Numbered from the stretch's first letter, positions 33,510 through 45,500 are shown. The stretch is 64,000 nucleotides of DNA from Heterobilharzia americana (GCA_944470555.2 OX104127.1:92156708-92220707), one strand, 5' to 3'. Made by a program: numbers and translations. Notes: generated by a model not told the origin, from the letters alone.

Positions 33510-33795
33510 ATTGAGCGATGATTGAAGGTGAAGTGGAAATCTGGGCCTTAGCAAGATTCAACCCAGTGACTTCCAGGTACCGGCCCAACACTCTACTAAC
33601 TGAGCCAGGTGACCCAGATTTTGACCAGAGTTTATTTTCACTTCAATCACCAAGGGTTATGCATGACTTCTATGTGAATTGGTCGGCAGTCGGGTCTCGT
33701 AGCTCAATGAGCAATAGGCCGGTAACCGGAAAGTCGCTGGTTTGAATCTCGCTGTGGCCTAGATTTTCACTTCACCTTCAACTATCACTTAGTGA
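33510..33795. repeat. Family T tRNA-derived repeat, inverted pair
   Basis: The minus-like half at 33515-33630 has CTACTAACTGAGCCAGGTGA. The plus half at 33688-33765 has CTCGTAGCTCAATGAGCAAT and GGTTTGAATCTC. It is the same two-headed layout as 31745-32215 with a shorter spacer. Confidence 0.65.
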
Positions 33796-34164
33796 ATTAG
33801 TTTTGAGTTGATGAAATAAATTTCCCCAACGGATAAAGAGCTTACTCATGCATGTAAAGAAATGGCTTTCTTAAAGAGATATGAATAACAATTTCTGATG
33901 TTTCTGTCCTCCGTTATAAAGTCGCAACTAACGGAATAAAACAAGCTGAAATCAGTCAAATGCTCGAAAGCTCAAAAGGCTACTCAACCTATGAGGGTCT
34001 AGTCATTCAGGCAGCCTGTTTATTTTTCAACAGATAAGGCTGAGAGGCTAAGGCTCTAAATAAGTTTTTCCGTTGAGGTGAAGTGTTTTACATTTGTCAC
34101 AATCCTATTTTTTCAACAGTAACTAACGATTTATACTCGCGCAAACAGTCCTAAAAAGAACTAA

Positions 34165-34345
34165 TATAAGCATGAAACTTGGGTACTGTGGTAGAATGTA
34201 AATCCATACTAGATTTGTTTATTTGATATATGTAGCACAGTGATGTGGATGACATATTTACTGCGTTGAGGTCGGAACACATCAGAAGTTTCTTTAGACA
34301 AAACTCAGTAGTAGACACAATGCAACTCACCGTAGACTCTGGAAA
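34165..34345. pseudogene. PLE-A fragments, rearranged
   Basis: 34175-34250 matches the minus-strand 3' end of PLE-A near 39948-40020 (GTACTGTGGTAGAATGTA). It is followed directly by a plus-strand RT scrap, VDDIFTALRSEHIRSFF (34247-34297), matching VDDTFTVLKSEHIDSF of the 40.4-kb copy. Opposite orientations show an inversion. Confidence 0.6.
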
Positions 34346-34389
34346 ACTTTTTAAGAAGAAATGCTAAAAACTCTCTCATTCGGTCTTGA

Positions 34390-35455
34390 ATATATGTTAT
34401 TATTATTGATTATTTGTCCCTTGACTTCCTAGTAGAACATATGTTTTCAGTAGCACGTCGACATTTCACTCTACTCTCTGCAGTCTTTTCAGTCTGAACT
34501 AGCGCTGCCCAGAAGATTTCATTTCTTCCTCACAAGATCACCCCATGTCACCCTCTCCTCAGATGCTCAACCCGTCGTTTCCCATCTGGCTTCCACTCAA
34601 CGGCCTGGCCTGGTCCAAAGCGTGATGTCTCCAAATGGTCTTCTCAGTACATGCCCAATCCATCTCCACTTCCTTGTGCATTTTTGTTGGGCAATAGGTT
34701 GTTGTTTGCTTCGTTGCCAGCTAGAGTCATTTCCCTGTTGCTTATTCTTTCTGGCAATCCATCTGAGCTTCAGTATCGAATGAGCACAGGCAGTTGTTGA
34801 TGAATATTTGTAGTTTAGTGGAAATGAATTGCGTGACGCCCCACCAAGTCTCTGAGTCATATAGAAGCACTGATCTGATTGAATTAGTGTTGAAAATCCG
34901 GATGTTGTTCACGCTTCATGCTGAGTGTTGTAGATCTTCACACTGATTTCAGGTTAATGAAGGTCTCTCTTGCTGTATTTCCAATCAATCCTGGCTTTGA
35001 AATCCTCATCTGTGCCGCCACCCGTAGTTGAAAAGATGCTTCTTAGGAAGATAGATGAAAGATAATATTTCCTTCAAGTTTCTCCCGTCGATGGTGATTG
35101 GAGCTTGTTGTTGTTAGTGGTGGTGGCGGTTGAGTATCTTCATCACCTCTACCTCTGTCTTCTCTATGTTCACTTGAAGTCCTGTCTTCGCTGCCTCTTC
35201 TGTCAGCTTGTTGAATTTCGCCTGTAGATCTTCGAGTTCGTGTGACATTAGACGTAAATCATAATTAGCGAAATCCAAATCTTCTAGAGTGTGTTTATCC
35301 ATCAAACAGCGTATGTCCCCTTCTCGCTCTTCACAGCTGTCTGTTGCATGATCTAGTCGACCACAATCAAGAAGATGATCGGTGATAGTAGGCGGGAGCC
35401 TTGTCTTACTCCTATCCCCTGTCTCCACTTCAAAGGCGTCACTGAGCTTTACATT
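34390..35455 (-). pseudogene. SR2-like RTE 3' part, diverged and 5'-truncated
   Basis: The 3' end at about 34390 carries TTATTATTATTGATTATTTG. The minus frames include GSETWWG-type remains, NKQQG, CTRKWRWIGHVLRRPFGD (34597-34860), and AKTGLQVNIEKTEVEVMKI with LEDLQAKFNKLTEE (35114-35270). It starts at DAFEVETG near 35430. It is more diverged than the 19-kb and 27-kb copies and lacks their shared insertion at DAFE. Confidence 0.82.
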
Positions 35456-35665
35456 GTGATACTGGATAGTGATTGGTGAAATGAAAATCTGAGTCATGGC
35501 AGAATTCAAGCCAGCGACTTCTAGGTTATCAGCTTGGTACTCTACAAACTGAGTTATGTTCGAAACGGAATTAAGATCTTCTGAACAGATCTGCAAGACA
35601 GTAATCTAGAGGCCAATGACTCGGATCCTGCTGTAACCTGAAATTTCATTTCATCTTCAATCATC
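35456..35665. repeat. Family T repeat at SR2 truncation edge
   Basis: TGAAATGAAAATCTGAGTCA, a degenerate CTACAAACTGAGTTATG A-box, then a plus half ending TTTCATTTCATCTTCAATC. It adjoins the truncated RTE, so it is either its target or an insertion at its edge. Confidence 0.5.
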
Positions 35666-37139
35666 ACTAAGCATAAAAGTAAGAGTCTGGCAAACCATGT
35701 TTTAACTAGTAGACGATATTTTCAAAGTGGCCATGATGATCATCACTTTAAACTTTCGTTTTCATTATTCTACTAGTCTGCTTCATTGATGAGGTGTTTT
35801 ATTGTAGTTCAGGAAAACTCAGTAGATAGCATCCGTTCACTTAAAAGAGATTAGGCTATGAACTTTTAGATTTCGCAGTCAGTAAGTTGTCATTTGACTA
35901 TCAGCTTGCAATAAAACTATTGAAAGCTTACGATACTAGTCAATCAAGTAAGACAGTGTGATCACCTTGCAATGTCTTTGAGGAGTATCTGTCATCACTG
36001 CCAATCTAAATAACTTCATCTGTCATAGTTATCCAACCAAACAAACTGAAGGTAAGTTTTTTATGAGCTACAAATCACGATATAGTTGAGTAATTTGTTG
36101 GGAGTGAGATGTAGAGAGCTCAGTTATTTCAACATTTTCACTATCCGTATGAAACAGATCAGCAAAAGTGAGTTTTTACATCTTTTTACTAGAATCATAG
36201 TCTGTTATAATATAATGAAACTTTATATTCATTGAAAGGTGCTCTTCAAATAGAAATACACACCTTTTTGGGATCCCATAAAAAAAGCATTTTAATTAGA
36301 CGAGTATGATGTTTTCGCTATGTAAAAATTAAAACTCAGAGTTTCACCAATCGAAAACTTCACTATCTCATTCAGTAATATATTAATGGTAGATTTCTAA
36401 TTTTAGAGCTTTAGAACTGAGTACAAGAGAAAAAGTGTTTTTAACAATAACAATTAATGATCATTCAATTTTTAACCAAAACATTTTTTTAAACTATTAC
36501 GTCAGACATTTATCGATTATCTTTCATTTACTACAAAAAGTAATTGGCTTTCTTTTTCGCTCGAATACATATTGAATCAAAATGTTAACAGAAATCACTG
36601 ATTTCAAAGGCGTAATATAATAATGAAGTTGACTGAAATAATTTTCCTTTCTTCCCAATCATAGTCTATAAAAAGTTATATAGAAAAATACTAACCAACA
36701 TCTATCATTGAAAATACACGATTTTGTCTCAAAGCTTATACACTACCTTAGTATACAGAATCACTACCAACAAGCTGAATGAATTCAATCTTTCATCGTC
36801 TATTCAAAAGTCGGTTAAATGAAATAGTATTCTTTTCGTCAAAAAAAAAATAACATTTAGACAGATACATTTAAGATACTGATCGATAAGGTAAGGAAAT
36901 ATTCATCATGGGAATCAGAAAAATTGCAACAAAATGCTTTTGATCAAAATTTCTGATTTAGGAGCTTTTCAATCAATAACTCAGCTCATTCATTCTTTTC
37001 GTTGTTTAATATTACTCATCTAATGCTTAGCCATGCATATGTCTACAACTTTGTTTGTAGATGTCGGCAAAGGTGAATTGTAATACTCTTCCTTGTGTGA
37101 TATATGTTTGGATGTATAAGTAGACGTCACTTGCAATAT
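35666..37139. other. No supported feature
   Basis: AT-rich. A ten-A run at 36841. No recognisable coding or repeat. Confidence 0.5.
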
Positions 37140-37288
37140 CATCTATCTTTTACCTTTGTGGTACACTACTCACTCTTCAAATAGTTGTTCTACTTGATGG
37201 CTGTAAACTGATATCTGAACGATTCGAAAGTCTTGAGAATAACTTCTGTGCCTAAAGTAATTAATCCCTTTGATGAATTTAAACAGCA

Positions 37289-38060
37289 TAATGAGAAGAC
37301 GAAGACTATTTGAACCATGTGTTGCATTACCGCTATAGAGAAGATGAGCACAGCTGAAAATCACATTGTCCGTACTTGTGAAGAAGAGATGAATAACCAG
37401 CTTCTGTTCATAGACATATTGCTTAATCGATGGGATGATGAGTTGGTCCGGAGGTTTATCTATAGGAAACCCACAAGAATTGGACAATATCTTAATTTTC
37501 ATAGCTGTTGCCCAATCCAATACAATATCAGCTTAGCTAGGTGCTTATTCAATAAGATGAACTGCACTGATGACACAAAGGAGGAAGAAACCATTATACT
37601 AACGACAATGCTGGTACAGAATGGCTAGCCGGTGAAATTAATCAGCAGCCCAAGATTTATATTACACTGAAAAGTATGCAGTCTTCCATTCCTGAAAAAA
37701 ATGTCTTCAACTCATTACCATTTGGAGATGATTCACATAGCTTTGTTGTGATGAAAAAGCTTGGATCAGCCATCTGTATAACATGTTATACACCCAAGAT
37801 CAACACTGTAAAGAAGACAAGGTTCATGTTACAACACAAACCGAAACAGCACATATACGATTACATCAAATCCCACTGTGTTTATCAATTTATGTATATG
37901 TGTAGACACATACGTAAGAGAGAGTAATCATGATGGTTGAACACATATACCTAACTGACTTCAAAAACAAATGGCTTCAACAGATTCGATTAATCCAGGT
38001 GACAAACCTCCATCATGCTAAACATATACAAGAAATTAATCACAGGGTAGATATGAAAAC
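37289..38060 (+). pseudogene. PLE-C RT C-terminal part and endonuclease region, decayed
   Basis: The plus frame at 37317-37628 has HIVRTCEEEMNNQLLFIDIL and VRRFIYRKPTRIGQYLNFHS, the PLE 'E...LPFLD..V' and 'YRKPT..G.YL.F.S' motifs that follow the YxDD box. The next segment, 37676-37927, has MLQHKPKQHIYDYIKSHCVY and HIRKRE, shared with the minus copy at 59034-59231. It is 5'-truncated with frameshifts. Confidence 0.7.
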
Positions 38061-38114
38061 AGCTTTTACAGCACTACATAAAAGTGGTCAGGGTTGAGTG
38101 CTTAAATTCATTGA

Positions 38115-38262
38115 AGCTCTTGTCATCTGTAACTTCAAAACCCCTTAATACATACAAAAACAATTTATGCTCAAGGCATACGCATAGGAGCCCATATGCC
38201 CTAATAAAGGTCGAACAACTCGATCCAATAAAGCAACGGAGAATTACAAGTACTTCAATAAA
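38115..38262 (+). repeat. SM-alpha 3' tail fragment
   Basis: CATAGGAGCCCATATGCC, GTCGAACAACTCGATCCAAT and GGAGAATTACAAG match the SM-alpha tails at 45925-45990, 57590-57640 and 63520. Head and ribozyme are absent. Confidence 0.65.
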
Positions 38263-38284
38263 TCGTAATAACTAGTATTCGTTG

Positions 38285-38470
38285 TTCAGGTAGTAGATAT
38301 TGTTCCTCCACGGCATAATGGATGACGCCTTAGCTTTCGAAGCGATGGGTACGAGGTTCGAGCCTCAGTCGGAACAACACTCTTCACTGGGGTGCAGGTA
38401 CATCCAGCTGACGAGTCTCAAATAGGACGAAACGTGCATCCTGGATTCTTCCGCTAGCCACAACCAACCA
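38285..38470 (+). mobile_element. SM-alpha element with intact hammerhead
   Basis: tRNA-like head: GCATAATGGATGACGCCTTA (A-box region) and GAGGTTCGAGCCTC (B-box) at 38350-38368, then an intact hammerhead (38402-38446) and TTCTTCCGCTAGCC. The cleanest SM-alpha unit in the window. Confidence 0.82.
38402..38446 (+). ncRNA. Hammerhead ribozyme, SM-alpha type, core intact
   Basis: CTGACGA (38408-38414), stem II from GTCT.../...GGAC with one mismatch, GAAAC (38429-38433) and cleavage triplet ATC (38438-38440). The ATCCAG (38402-38407)/CTGGAT (38441-38446) helix closes it. All invariant residues are present. Confidence 0.82.
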
Positions 38471-39199
38471 GATTTCATGTAAATATTTTGACAAGTCCAC
38501 GTATGATCAGACTGTTCGAAATGTATGGCGAAAATAATCACACGTTTCAAATAATCTTTGTCTTCTCATCACGGTGTTTAAACTTCTGTATTATTCCACG
38601 GAGGTTAATGACTGGAATTGCTAATTTATCCTATCTTGATTCCGAACAACTTATTCAGTGGAAAGTTAGACTGAAGTCCAGCTTTTAGAATTGATTCAAA
38701 AAAGTGAGACACATCTATCCAATTGAAAGAATATGCTTTCATGAATGGCTGTGGTACAATATGTATTTTGCTAACATCCTTTGATATTCCTGTCTGATAC
38801 CCTGAAAGCCGGCAGTAACTTATCGTCATAAATTAACCATGACCCATCAAAAAGCAGTGAACAGCTGGTTCAGTTTATCTTAGTAATTATTGATGCTGCG
38901 CAAAATTTCATCGCATTGATGACCTGAAACCGAACCTTCAGGAACTTGTACAAATACTTGACTGCATAACCGCTGAGTCAAAACTCAATACTTCATATTT
39001 TTGAACTCTGTTCAGTACCACCGTCATTTTTCCCCACTAACAAACTTCATACCACTCAAGTTAAAACTTCAAGAAGTTTTCTCTAAAACAAAATAGAATA
39101 CTGAATGGAATTTTCGTTCCTCCAGGTTGTTTGTAACTGAATTACTACCTTTTATAATATTTTTTTACCAAGAACTCGTTTTATAACATTTTATTTGAT
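38471..39199. other. No supported feature
   Basis: AT-rich. Frames of 60-67 residues show no motif. Confidence 0.45.
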
Positions 39200-39670
39200 T
39201 TGTTAGTTGTATCACATTATGGGACGGTATTATTTACTAGGTTACCTTACAGAAACAATATATTGTTCATAGATAACTTCACAACTTTAAGACAGTATGG
39301 AAAGTTCTAGTTTTCTCTCCTCTTTCTCGATTTAGGTAGTAGGATTCTCAACATATCTGGAACAGGTGTTGAGTCATTGTTGCTGTATTCATTTGGTGTA
39401 GATTCGATAAACAAAGATTTAGTTATCAATCTCTTTCTCCATTTCACAGAGCTCGTTTTAAGGTAATCACCCTGCCCCATCCTATCGTAGGGTTGTGTGT
39501 AGTTACACGCATAGCTATGACTTAGATTTCTCTAATTTGATTTAGCTGGATTTTTGTGCTCAGATAGCTTAAATGAACTGAATCGACTAATTTGACCTAT
39601 GTACCTGACCTCGTAATCATTTCATGGGATCTGATACACTAAATTATTATATTTAATTGGATAAGTAGGA

Positions 39671-39938
39671 TCTTTTAACTTGCAAGGCTTATTTCTAAGT
39701 GATTTGGTACGTTTAAAAGGTACTCCACTCCCAGACTTATTGAGAATCCATGGTAGTAGCTCTCAGGTGCCTCCCTTGTACGATAACACTCGCGTTATAC
39801 TTTTAACTTAACCGTTCGTTTAAACAGCCTTTTCATTAACCACTGTTTCTAAATTAACTGACATCATGGTGATGGAAAGTCCTTTAATATAGGAGTAAGA
39901 CTTGGATACTGTAGTAGATTGTAATTACATTTTAGTTT
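39671..39938 (+). repeat. PLE-A direct repeat, left copy
   Basis: Matches 41186-41452 with about one visible difference (CTCCCAG/CTCCTAG). On minus it encodes LNKSGSGVPFKRTKSLRNKP, the linker before the endonuclease, so it is an internal PLE piece repeated on both sides of the RT frame. Confidence 0.88.
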
Positions 39939-40393
39939 AAGTGAAAAACTTGGGCACTGTGGTAGAATGTAGTTCCATATTAGATTTGTTTATTTGATAT
40001 AAAGCGCACAGTGATACAGTATTATTTACTTGATTACGTTTCGAGCATAAATTATTGCTCATAATCATATCAATGTAATCACACTTCTTTCGACATCTGA
40101 TTTTATGGTCCTGTCACCTGATCTCTCTTTGATTTTTGTTTTTTGATTGGTAGTAAAGTTTTCCATATCTCTGATATAGGTGTTGCGTCATTCCTATTAC
40201 ATGTGTTGGGTGTGGATTCGATGAAAAAAGATTCAGTAATTAATCTCTCTCTCTCTCCACCTAGCTATATTAGACTTAAGTACAGTGGTTTTGTCCCACC
40301 CTATTGTGTGGTTGTGTGTTAATGAATGTAATGCAATGGCTGAGTGTTTTTCTAGGTTATTGATCTTATTGGGGTCTGCCGTTCTATGTCTAG

Positions 40394-41182
40394 CTAAATT
40401 CCTATGGTCTGCTCTATTCTGTCACTATTATTTGTATTTGTATTAGTGTTATTATTTTGCTTCTTATGTGTCCGTGTGAATTTCTTAATAAAATGATGGG
40501 GATAATTATTAGTTATTAACGCTTCTTTTATGTGTTTCAATTCCTTATTTAAGTCCTTACAATGACTAGTGAGTTTCTCAGCTCTGTTATTTAGACATTT
40601 GACTAAACCCGCTTTAACTGACACTGGATGAGATGACTTGAAGTCTAGATACCTGTTAGAATGTGTTGGTTTTCTGTAGACGGTAGTATCTAAACCACCA
40701 TCTATCCTTCGTTTTATTCTGCAATCCAACATAGGTAATTCTCCTTGTTCATTTTCTACTTCGTAGGTGAATTGGATTGCGTTAACTACTGAGTTTATGT
40801 GTGTCAAGAAACTGTCGATATGTTCCGATTTCAACACTGTAAATGTGTCATCTACATATCGCCACCATATCTTAGGTGTCGGATTATATGTTCGTAAAGC
40901 CATATCTTCCCAACTATCCATAAATATATCTGCTACTATAGGGGATATTGGTGATCCCATTGCTACTCCTTCTGTTTGTCTGTATATCTTTCCCTGAAAC
41001 TTGAAGACTGTCGAGGTTAAGCATAACTGCACTCCTAACATGATTTCACCAACCGATGCCTTGGTTCTTTGAGTAAGTTGTGAGTCAGTATCTAGTTGAT
41101 TTCTGACTGCCTCCAGTGCCATATTGATTGGTATTTTAGTATAAAGACTTGTTACGTCAAAACTAACCATTTGACGTAACAA
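40394..41182 (-). CDS. PLE-A reverse transcriptase, 5'-truncated but open
   Basis: 262 open codons, the best preserved RT in the window. QMVSFDVTSLYTKIPINMAL is motif A (Asp in FDV). VFKFQGKIYRQTEGVAMGSP with ISPIVADIFM is motif B. WWRYVDDTFTVLKSEHI is motif C with both catalytic Asp. ELPMLDCRI and VYRKPTHSNRYLDF follow, then LVKCLNNRAEKL and NNYPHHFIKKFTRTHKKQN. The fingers region before motif A is missing because the frame abuts the direct repeat at 41183-41186, so the initiating Met is not the true start. The endonuclease lies downstream in broken frames. PLE RTs act with GIY-YIG endonucleases to insert at nicked DNA (family knowledge). Confidence 0.88.
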   Translation of the reverse strand: MLRQMVSFDVTSLYTKIPINMALEAVRNQLDTDSQLTQRTKASVGEIMLGVQLCLTSTVFKFQGKIYRQTEGVAMGSPISPIVADIFMDSWEDMALRTYNPTPKIWWRYVDDTFTVLKSEHIDSFLTHINSVVNAIQFTYEVENEQGELPMLDCRIKRRIDGGLDTTVYRKPTHSNRYLDFKSSHPVSVKAGLVKCLNNRAEKLTSHCKDLNKELKHIKEALITNNYPHHFIKKFTRTHKKQNNNTNTNTNNSDRIEQTIGI

Positions 41183-41185
41183 GTC

Positions 41186-41452
41186 TTTTAACTTGCAAGG
41201 CTTATTTCTAAGTGATTTGGTACGTTTAAAAGGTACTCCACTCCTAGACTTATTGAGAATCCATGGTAGTAGCTCTCAGGTGCCTCCCTTGTACGATAAC
41301 ACTCGCGTTATACTTTTAACTTAACCGTTCGTTTAAACAGCCTTTTCATTAACCACTGTTTCTAAATTAACTGACATCATGGTGATGGAAAGTCCTTTAA
41401 TATAGGAGTAAGACTTGGATACTGTAGTAGATTGTAATTACATTTTAGTTTG
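41186..41452 (+). repeat. PLE-A direct repeat, right copy
   Basis: The partner of 39671-39938. It then runs into a 3' region (41460-41960) homologous to 40010-40390 and 39200-39665. Confidence 0.88.
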
Positions 41453-41960
41453 TTTATTAAAAATGTCACACAGTGAAAGAAAAGTATCATCTTTTACTGG
41501 ATAACATTTCGAACACAATTCATTGTCTATATTCATATCAAGTAACTGCACAACTTTGAGTCTAAATATTCTTAGTTTTCTATCCTTCTGTATGATGACA
41601 AGGGTAGTAGAATCTCTCATATATCTGGGATAGGTGCAGAGTCATTTCGACTGCATGTATTTGGTGTTGATTCAATAAACAAGGAATCGGTTATCAATCT
41701 TTCCCTCCACCCAAATAAGTTAGTTTTCAACGCTGTTGCTCGATTCCGCCTTATTGTGTGTAATTGTGTGTAGAACTATAACCGAGCTTTTCTCTAAATT
41801 TCTTATCATATTAAGATCTACTAATCTTGATTTAGCTAAATTTTTATAATCTATTATTTTCATCGACCCTAGTCAACTAATTTGCTTTATATATTTGACC
41901 TTGCAATCATTGCAAAGGATTTGGTAAACCAGATTATTTTGCTTAATTATATCATGCTAA

Positions 41961-43146
41961 AACTTTTCAGCAGTACTAATATTTATTTAAATAAATAAAT
42001 AAATATCTTTATTCTCAAGTTATGAAGTTAACATTTCTTTTTTATTATTTCTCTACCCTATATACTGAAGATCTTTTAGAAGGTAGGCAAGTTTAAAAAG
42101 TCTTACAGATGAACAACACCCAATTTTTATCTTGTTTAATAAGCCGTAAAAAATTTTTCGAAGCCATCGAGAATGTCAACAAGAGCAGAACAACCTGCCG
42201 CTTGTTTCGGTTAGCAACTGTAAGATAAGCCGGAAAATGTATCAGTCAAGCAACAACTAAACTGGTGAACGTTGAGAACAACAATTCACACGATCAGAAT
42301 CAACTTTTAACCTATAAGTTAACGGATTCTTACAGATCAATTCTTTCAAACATTCATCCTGTTGATATCGTGTCGACGTGTTTATTTGTTATGAAGCTTT
42401 CAATGTCATTTGACAAAATATCAACAAAATGAATGTTTGAAGAAAGTAAGCTGTAATAATTCGTTGATTCGTAAATTAAAAGTTGGTTCCGATTATCTCA
42501 ATCACTATTCTCAACCATTCCCAGTTTTGCTTCTAATTTGCTTATAATTTAATCGCTGACTAGTAGACTATCTAGTGCAATTTATGATTTCTGATTAAAA
42601 CAAGTGCCAGGTTGTTCAACCCTTTTTGCTATTCTTTCTTTCATAGGGTAATTTGACATTTTCTTAGTTAAATATGTATTCAAAAATCTTGATAAGCAAG
42701 TAATAATGCTTATTCTCCTATAGAGATTTATTCCAGTGAAAACGATGGAAGCGTTCAATATGCACAATATAGCGTTTCCTTTAAATGTTTAAGTCAATTT
42801 TATAAATAAGTTTCTACTTGTTGTTAGCGGCAATTACCTCACCCAGTCTTCATATCATGAAGTACGGAGACTGTGTAGATCTATGCATAACACTGACTTC
42901 AAGAGTATCCCATCTATCACTCATGGCTATGACGTTACTCCCTACCTGAGGAATAATAACGCCGCAAGATTTTGATAAGTTAATTGCTGTCAGATGATGA
43001 ATTTATCAAACATGTATAAATACTATACTTCTGAAAAACCTTTAGATGAAGTCTTCCAAAGTTGAAGATAACCATCTTCTATCGTAGTTTGCATCTAAAT
43101 AAATTATATTTTTAGTTGTGCATTTCTAGAATCCAAAAAATGTTAC
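41961..43146. other. No supported feature
   Basis: AT-rich, with an (AAAT)n run at 41985-42004. No motif. Confidence 0.5.
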
Positions 43147-43157
43147 TTTCAACCAAT

Positions 43158-43455
43158 TATTATATCATTATTATTTTTCCCTTTGGTTCCTAGTGGAACA
43201 TAGGGCTTCAGTAGCACGCCTCCGTTGCACTCTCTTTTCTGCAGTCTTTTGGACAGCCCAGAAGCTCTGATTTCTTCCTCACATGATCTCCTGCATGTCA
43301 CCCTCACCTCACACGTCCAACTAGTTGTTTCCCATTTGACTTCCACTCGAGTGCCTGGCCTGGCACGTGGTGTCCCCACTCAGGCTACTCAGTGTATGCC
43401 TAACCCAATCCATCTCCATTTTCTTCTGCATATTTGTTTGGTGATAGGTTCTTAG
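43158..43455 (-). mobile_element. SR2-like RTE, 5'-truncated copy (0.3 kb)
   Basis: Contains only the 3' end: CCTAGTGGAACATAGGGCTT, the terminal coding codons and ATTATTATT tail. An 11-bp duplication TTTCAACCAAT flanks it (43147-43157 and 43456-43466). Short 5' truncation is typical of target-primed reverse transcription. Confidence 0.85.
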
Positions 43456-43466
43456 TTTCAACCAAT

Positions 43467-44229
43467 ATTAGTTGATAATTTACAACAAGCACTGAAATCT
43501 TATCAGTTATTCCATTTTTTTAAGGTTTTCAAGTGTTATATATTCGTTTTATGTAAACTGATCATTTTCAGCATAAAAAGTAAATTTTTATTTCATGAGT
43601 TATTTGAAATATCAAACAGTAAACGAATTCGCTGCAATTTAAACAATTATCTTCGTGTAGATCCCATATATTAATATTATATACTTTGTGCAGTGACATA
43701 TGTTTATACTTATTTAAATACTGACATCGTTGACCAATTATAATTGTTTAGGAAGCGATTAAGAACTGTGTTTGTACCTTGTTGTGTAACTGCTACTCTC
43801 TGATGTGTCCATTGTTCGCATCACAATCAGGTTTGCATCTACAATAAATTTGAATTAAAGCCCTCTATACTTATTTAAGTAGTCACATTAATAGTCTTCG
43901 TCTCATCACATAATGGATAATACAAATATAGTAAAATATGTGTACCTCATACTGGAGAATGTGAAATATGTCAAGCTTATGTATTTTTAGGGTTTGGTCA
44001 AATAAATTGAAGTAGTTAGTTACCATATCCTGTCGCCTTTCTGCAATCCAGAAGACAAATAGTGTAAAGAAAATAACTGAACAAAATAATTAGGTGGATC
44101 GAATAAGCATATTTTTGTGATATATTCAAGTAAGTGCCAGTGGAGTAGCACACAAACAAATGATCTTGAATCGTTTTATACCAACAGTAAGAGACTCTAC
44201 AGCTTGGCAACAAGGCTTTATTCAACTAA
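43467..44229. other. No supported feature
   Basis: AT-rich, nothing recognisable. Confidence 0.5.
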
Positions 44230-44600
44230 ACTGAATTTTTAACCTACGTTCTTTGTTGGATGAAGATAATCAGCAGTAGGCCCTGTTTAAACTAGGTTTC
44301 GCGCTTGTTGGCACTCATCAGCAAGGGATATCTGCAACCTTGAGTGGAATGATGTTCTGTGTGAGGTTCGAACCACCCACGTAACTTAGGGTCCAGCCAG
44401 CAACGTTACCACAGAGCCGCCTGGGTCCTTCAATGGTAATGTCTCTGACTAAAGCACTGGGTTATGCGGGTTAGAACCTGAATCAGGACATCAGTTCCAG
44501 TGATGTTGTAAATACCCCTTACTGACTAGTGCCAAAAAGGAATAAAGTTAGTCTGACCAGAACTTCCTGCTGATTGCCTTCATCCAGCTAACATCTATCG
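44230..44600. repeat. Family C repeats, head-to-head pair
   Basis: The minus unit (44230-44430) has hammerhead-like boxes at 44296-44321 and a tRNA-like head GGTTCGAACCACCCACG with ACCACAGAGCCGCCTGGGTC. The plus unit (44435-44600) has a head TGGTAATGTCTCTGACTAAA and CTGACTAGTGCCAAAAAGGA with a lost GAAA box. The outer ends share the 'CAACTAAC' type sequence with 14920 and 15225. Confidence 0.6.
44296..44327 (-). ncRNA. Hammerhead-like core, family C
   Basis: On minus: CTGATGA (44315-44321), stem II GTGC/GCGC (44311-44314, 44301-44304, with a G-U pair) around a CAACAA loop, then GAAAC (44296-44300). CCCTTG (44322-44327) precedes the core, but a clean CAAGGG partner after GAAAC is not present (only an AACAGGG stretch), so the closing helix is uncertain. 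Confidence 0.5.
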
Positions 44601-45404
44601 AAGTGTATCATGATGCTGAGTAGCCTAGTCCGGTAGCCACATTACAAAATGATTGACAGAATTCGATCAGCACTTGAAACTAGACAGTATAAGGTTGGTT
44701 ACCCTCCAGTGACCAGTCTTTTTATTTCAGATTTCTTCTAAATTCAGGTATGTGTTAGATTCATGCTAATTGTGATGCAAAAAGTTTGAAGTCAAAAGTA
44801 GGTTTCTTTTCACGATATGCAACCTTCCTTACTTAATCAGTAATTCCAAAAGCAACATTTGCGACATACTAAAAACTGTTTCCTCTGTAACTCACACATT
44901 CATTTGTAGATTAGTAACAAATATGTAGTAGTATTACGTAACTAGGATTCAGTTGGCAGACAAATATTTCATATACTCCACTGAAATAGGCTGATCAAAA
45001 GTGATTGTGCGTCTTTTATTCAGACAGTATTATAAACAAGCTTGAGGTGGGGATGATGTGTAAACTCACAGTTAACCTGAAGACAAATCTTGCATCCCAA
45101 TCAACCCACTAAGCAGTGCAAATTAATCTCAGAAACGTCATACGCAAGCTAAAAGCGATCAGAGAGGTTGTAGAAGAATGGTAATAACATCAAGTCTAGA
45201 ATAATATGATTTAATTTGGTTAGAAACTAGAAAAATAACTGAACTATAGCTATGCATACAAGGTACACGATACGCCATTGCAGACTAAGAGTTTTACTAA
45301 CTAGATTAAGTCAAACGAGAGATTGATAGTAGAATCAAAGTCTACTGAACCAAGAATAAGTTAAACAAATAAGAATGACTAAGTGTAGGCTTAGTATCTT
45401 GGTT
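44601..45404. other. No supported feature
   Basis: Nothing recognised. Confidence 0.45.
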
Positions 45405-45500
45405 ATGCGATGTTCTTAGAGCTGGATGATTTAATGGTGAAGTTTTCAGTATCGTTCTAGGTAACATCATCAGCACTCATTCCAATATATATGCCTAATA
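45405..45500 (-). repeat. PLE-type terminal unit with hammerhead-like boxes
   Basis: On minus: CTGATGA (45467-45473) and GAAA (45444-45447), then CTTCACCATTAAATCATCCA. This matches the terminal unit at 52366-52433 and 53735-53779. Stem II is weak. Confidence 0.5.

Larger units (their letters stand above)
39200..41960 (-). mobile_element. PLE-A Penelope-like segments in tandem
   Basis: Three collinear PLE-A 3' regions in the same orientation: 39200-39665, 40010-40390 and 41460-41960. The middle one is joined to a long RT frame (40394-41182). Two near-identical 267-base direct repeats (39671-39938, 41186-41452) flank it. Tandem, partly overlapping copies with repeated ends are a known habit of Penelope-like elements. 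Minus translation across 39665-39560 reads NNLVYQIP then a stop, NDYEVRYIGQISRF, the GIY-YIG endonuclease core (Tyr..Tyr-Ile-Gly) with one nonsense change. Confidence 0.8.

Noticed and set aside
43225..43455. 76-residue frames on both strands
   Set aside because: Both lie within a 5'-truncated SR2-like 3' end.
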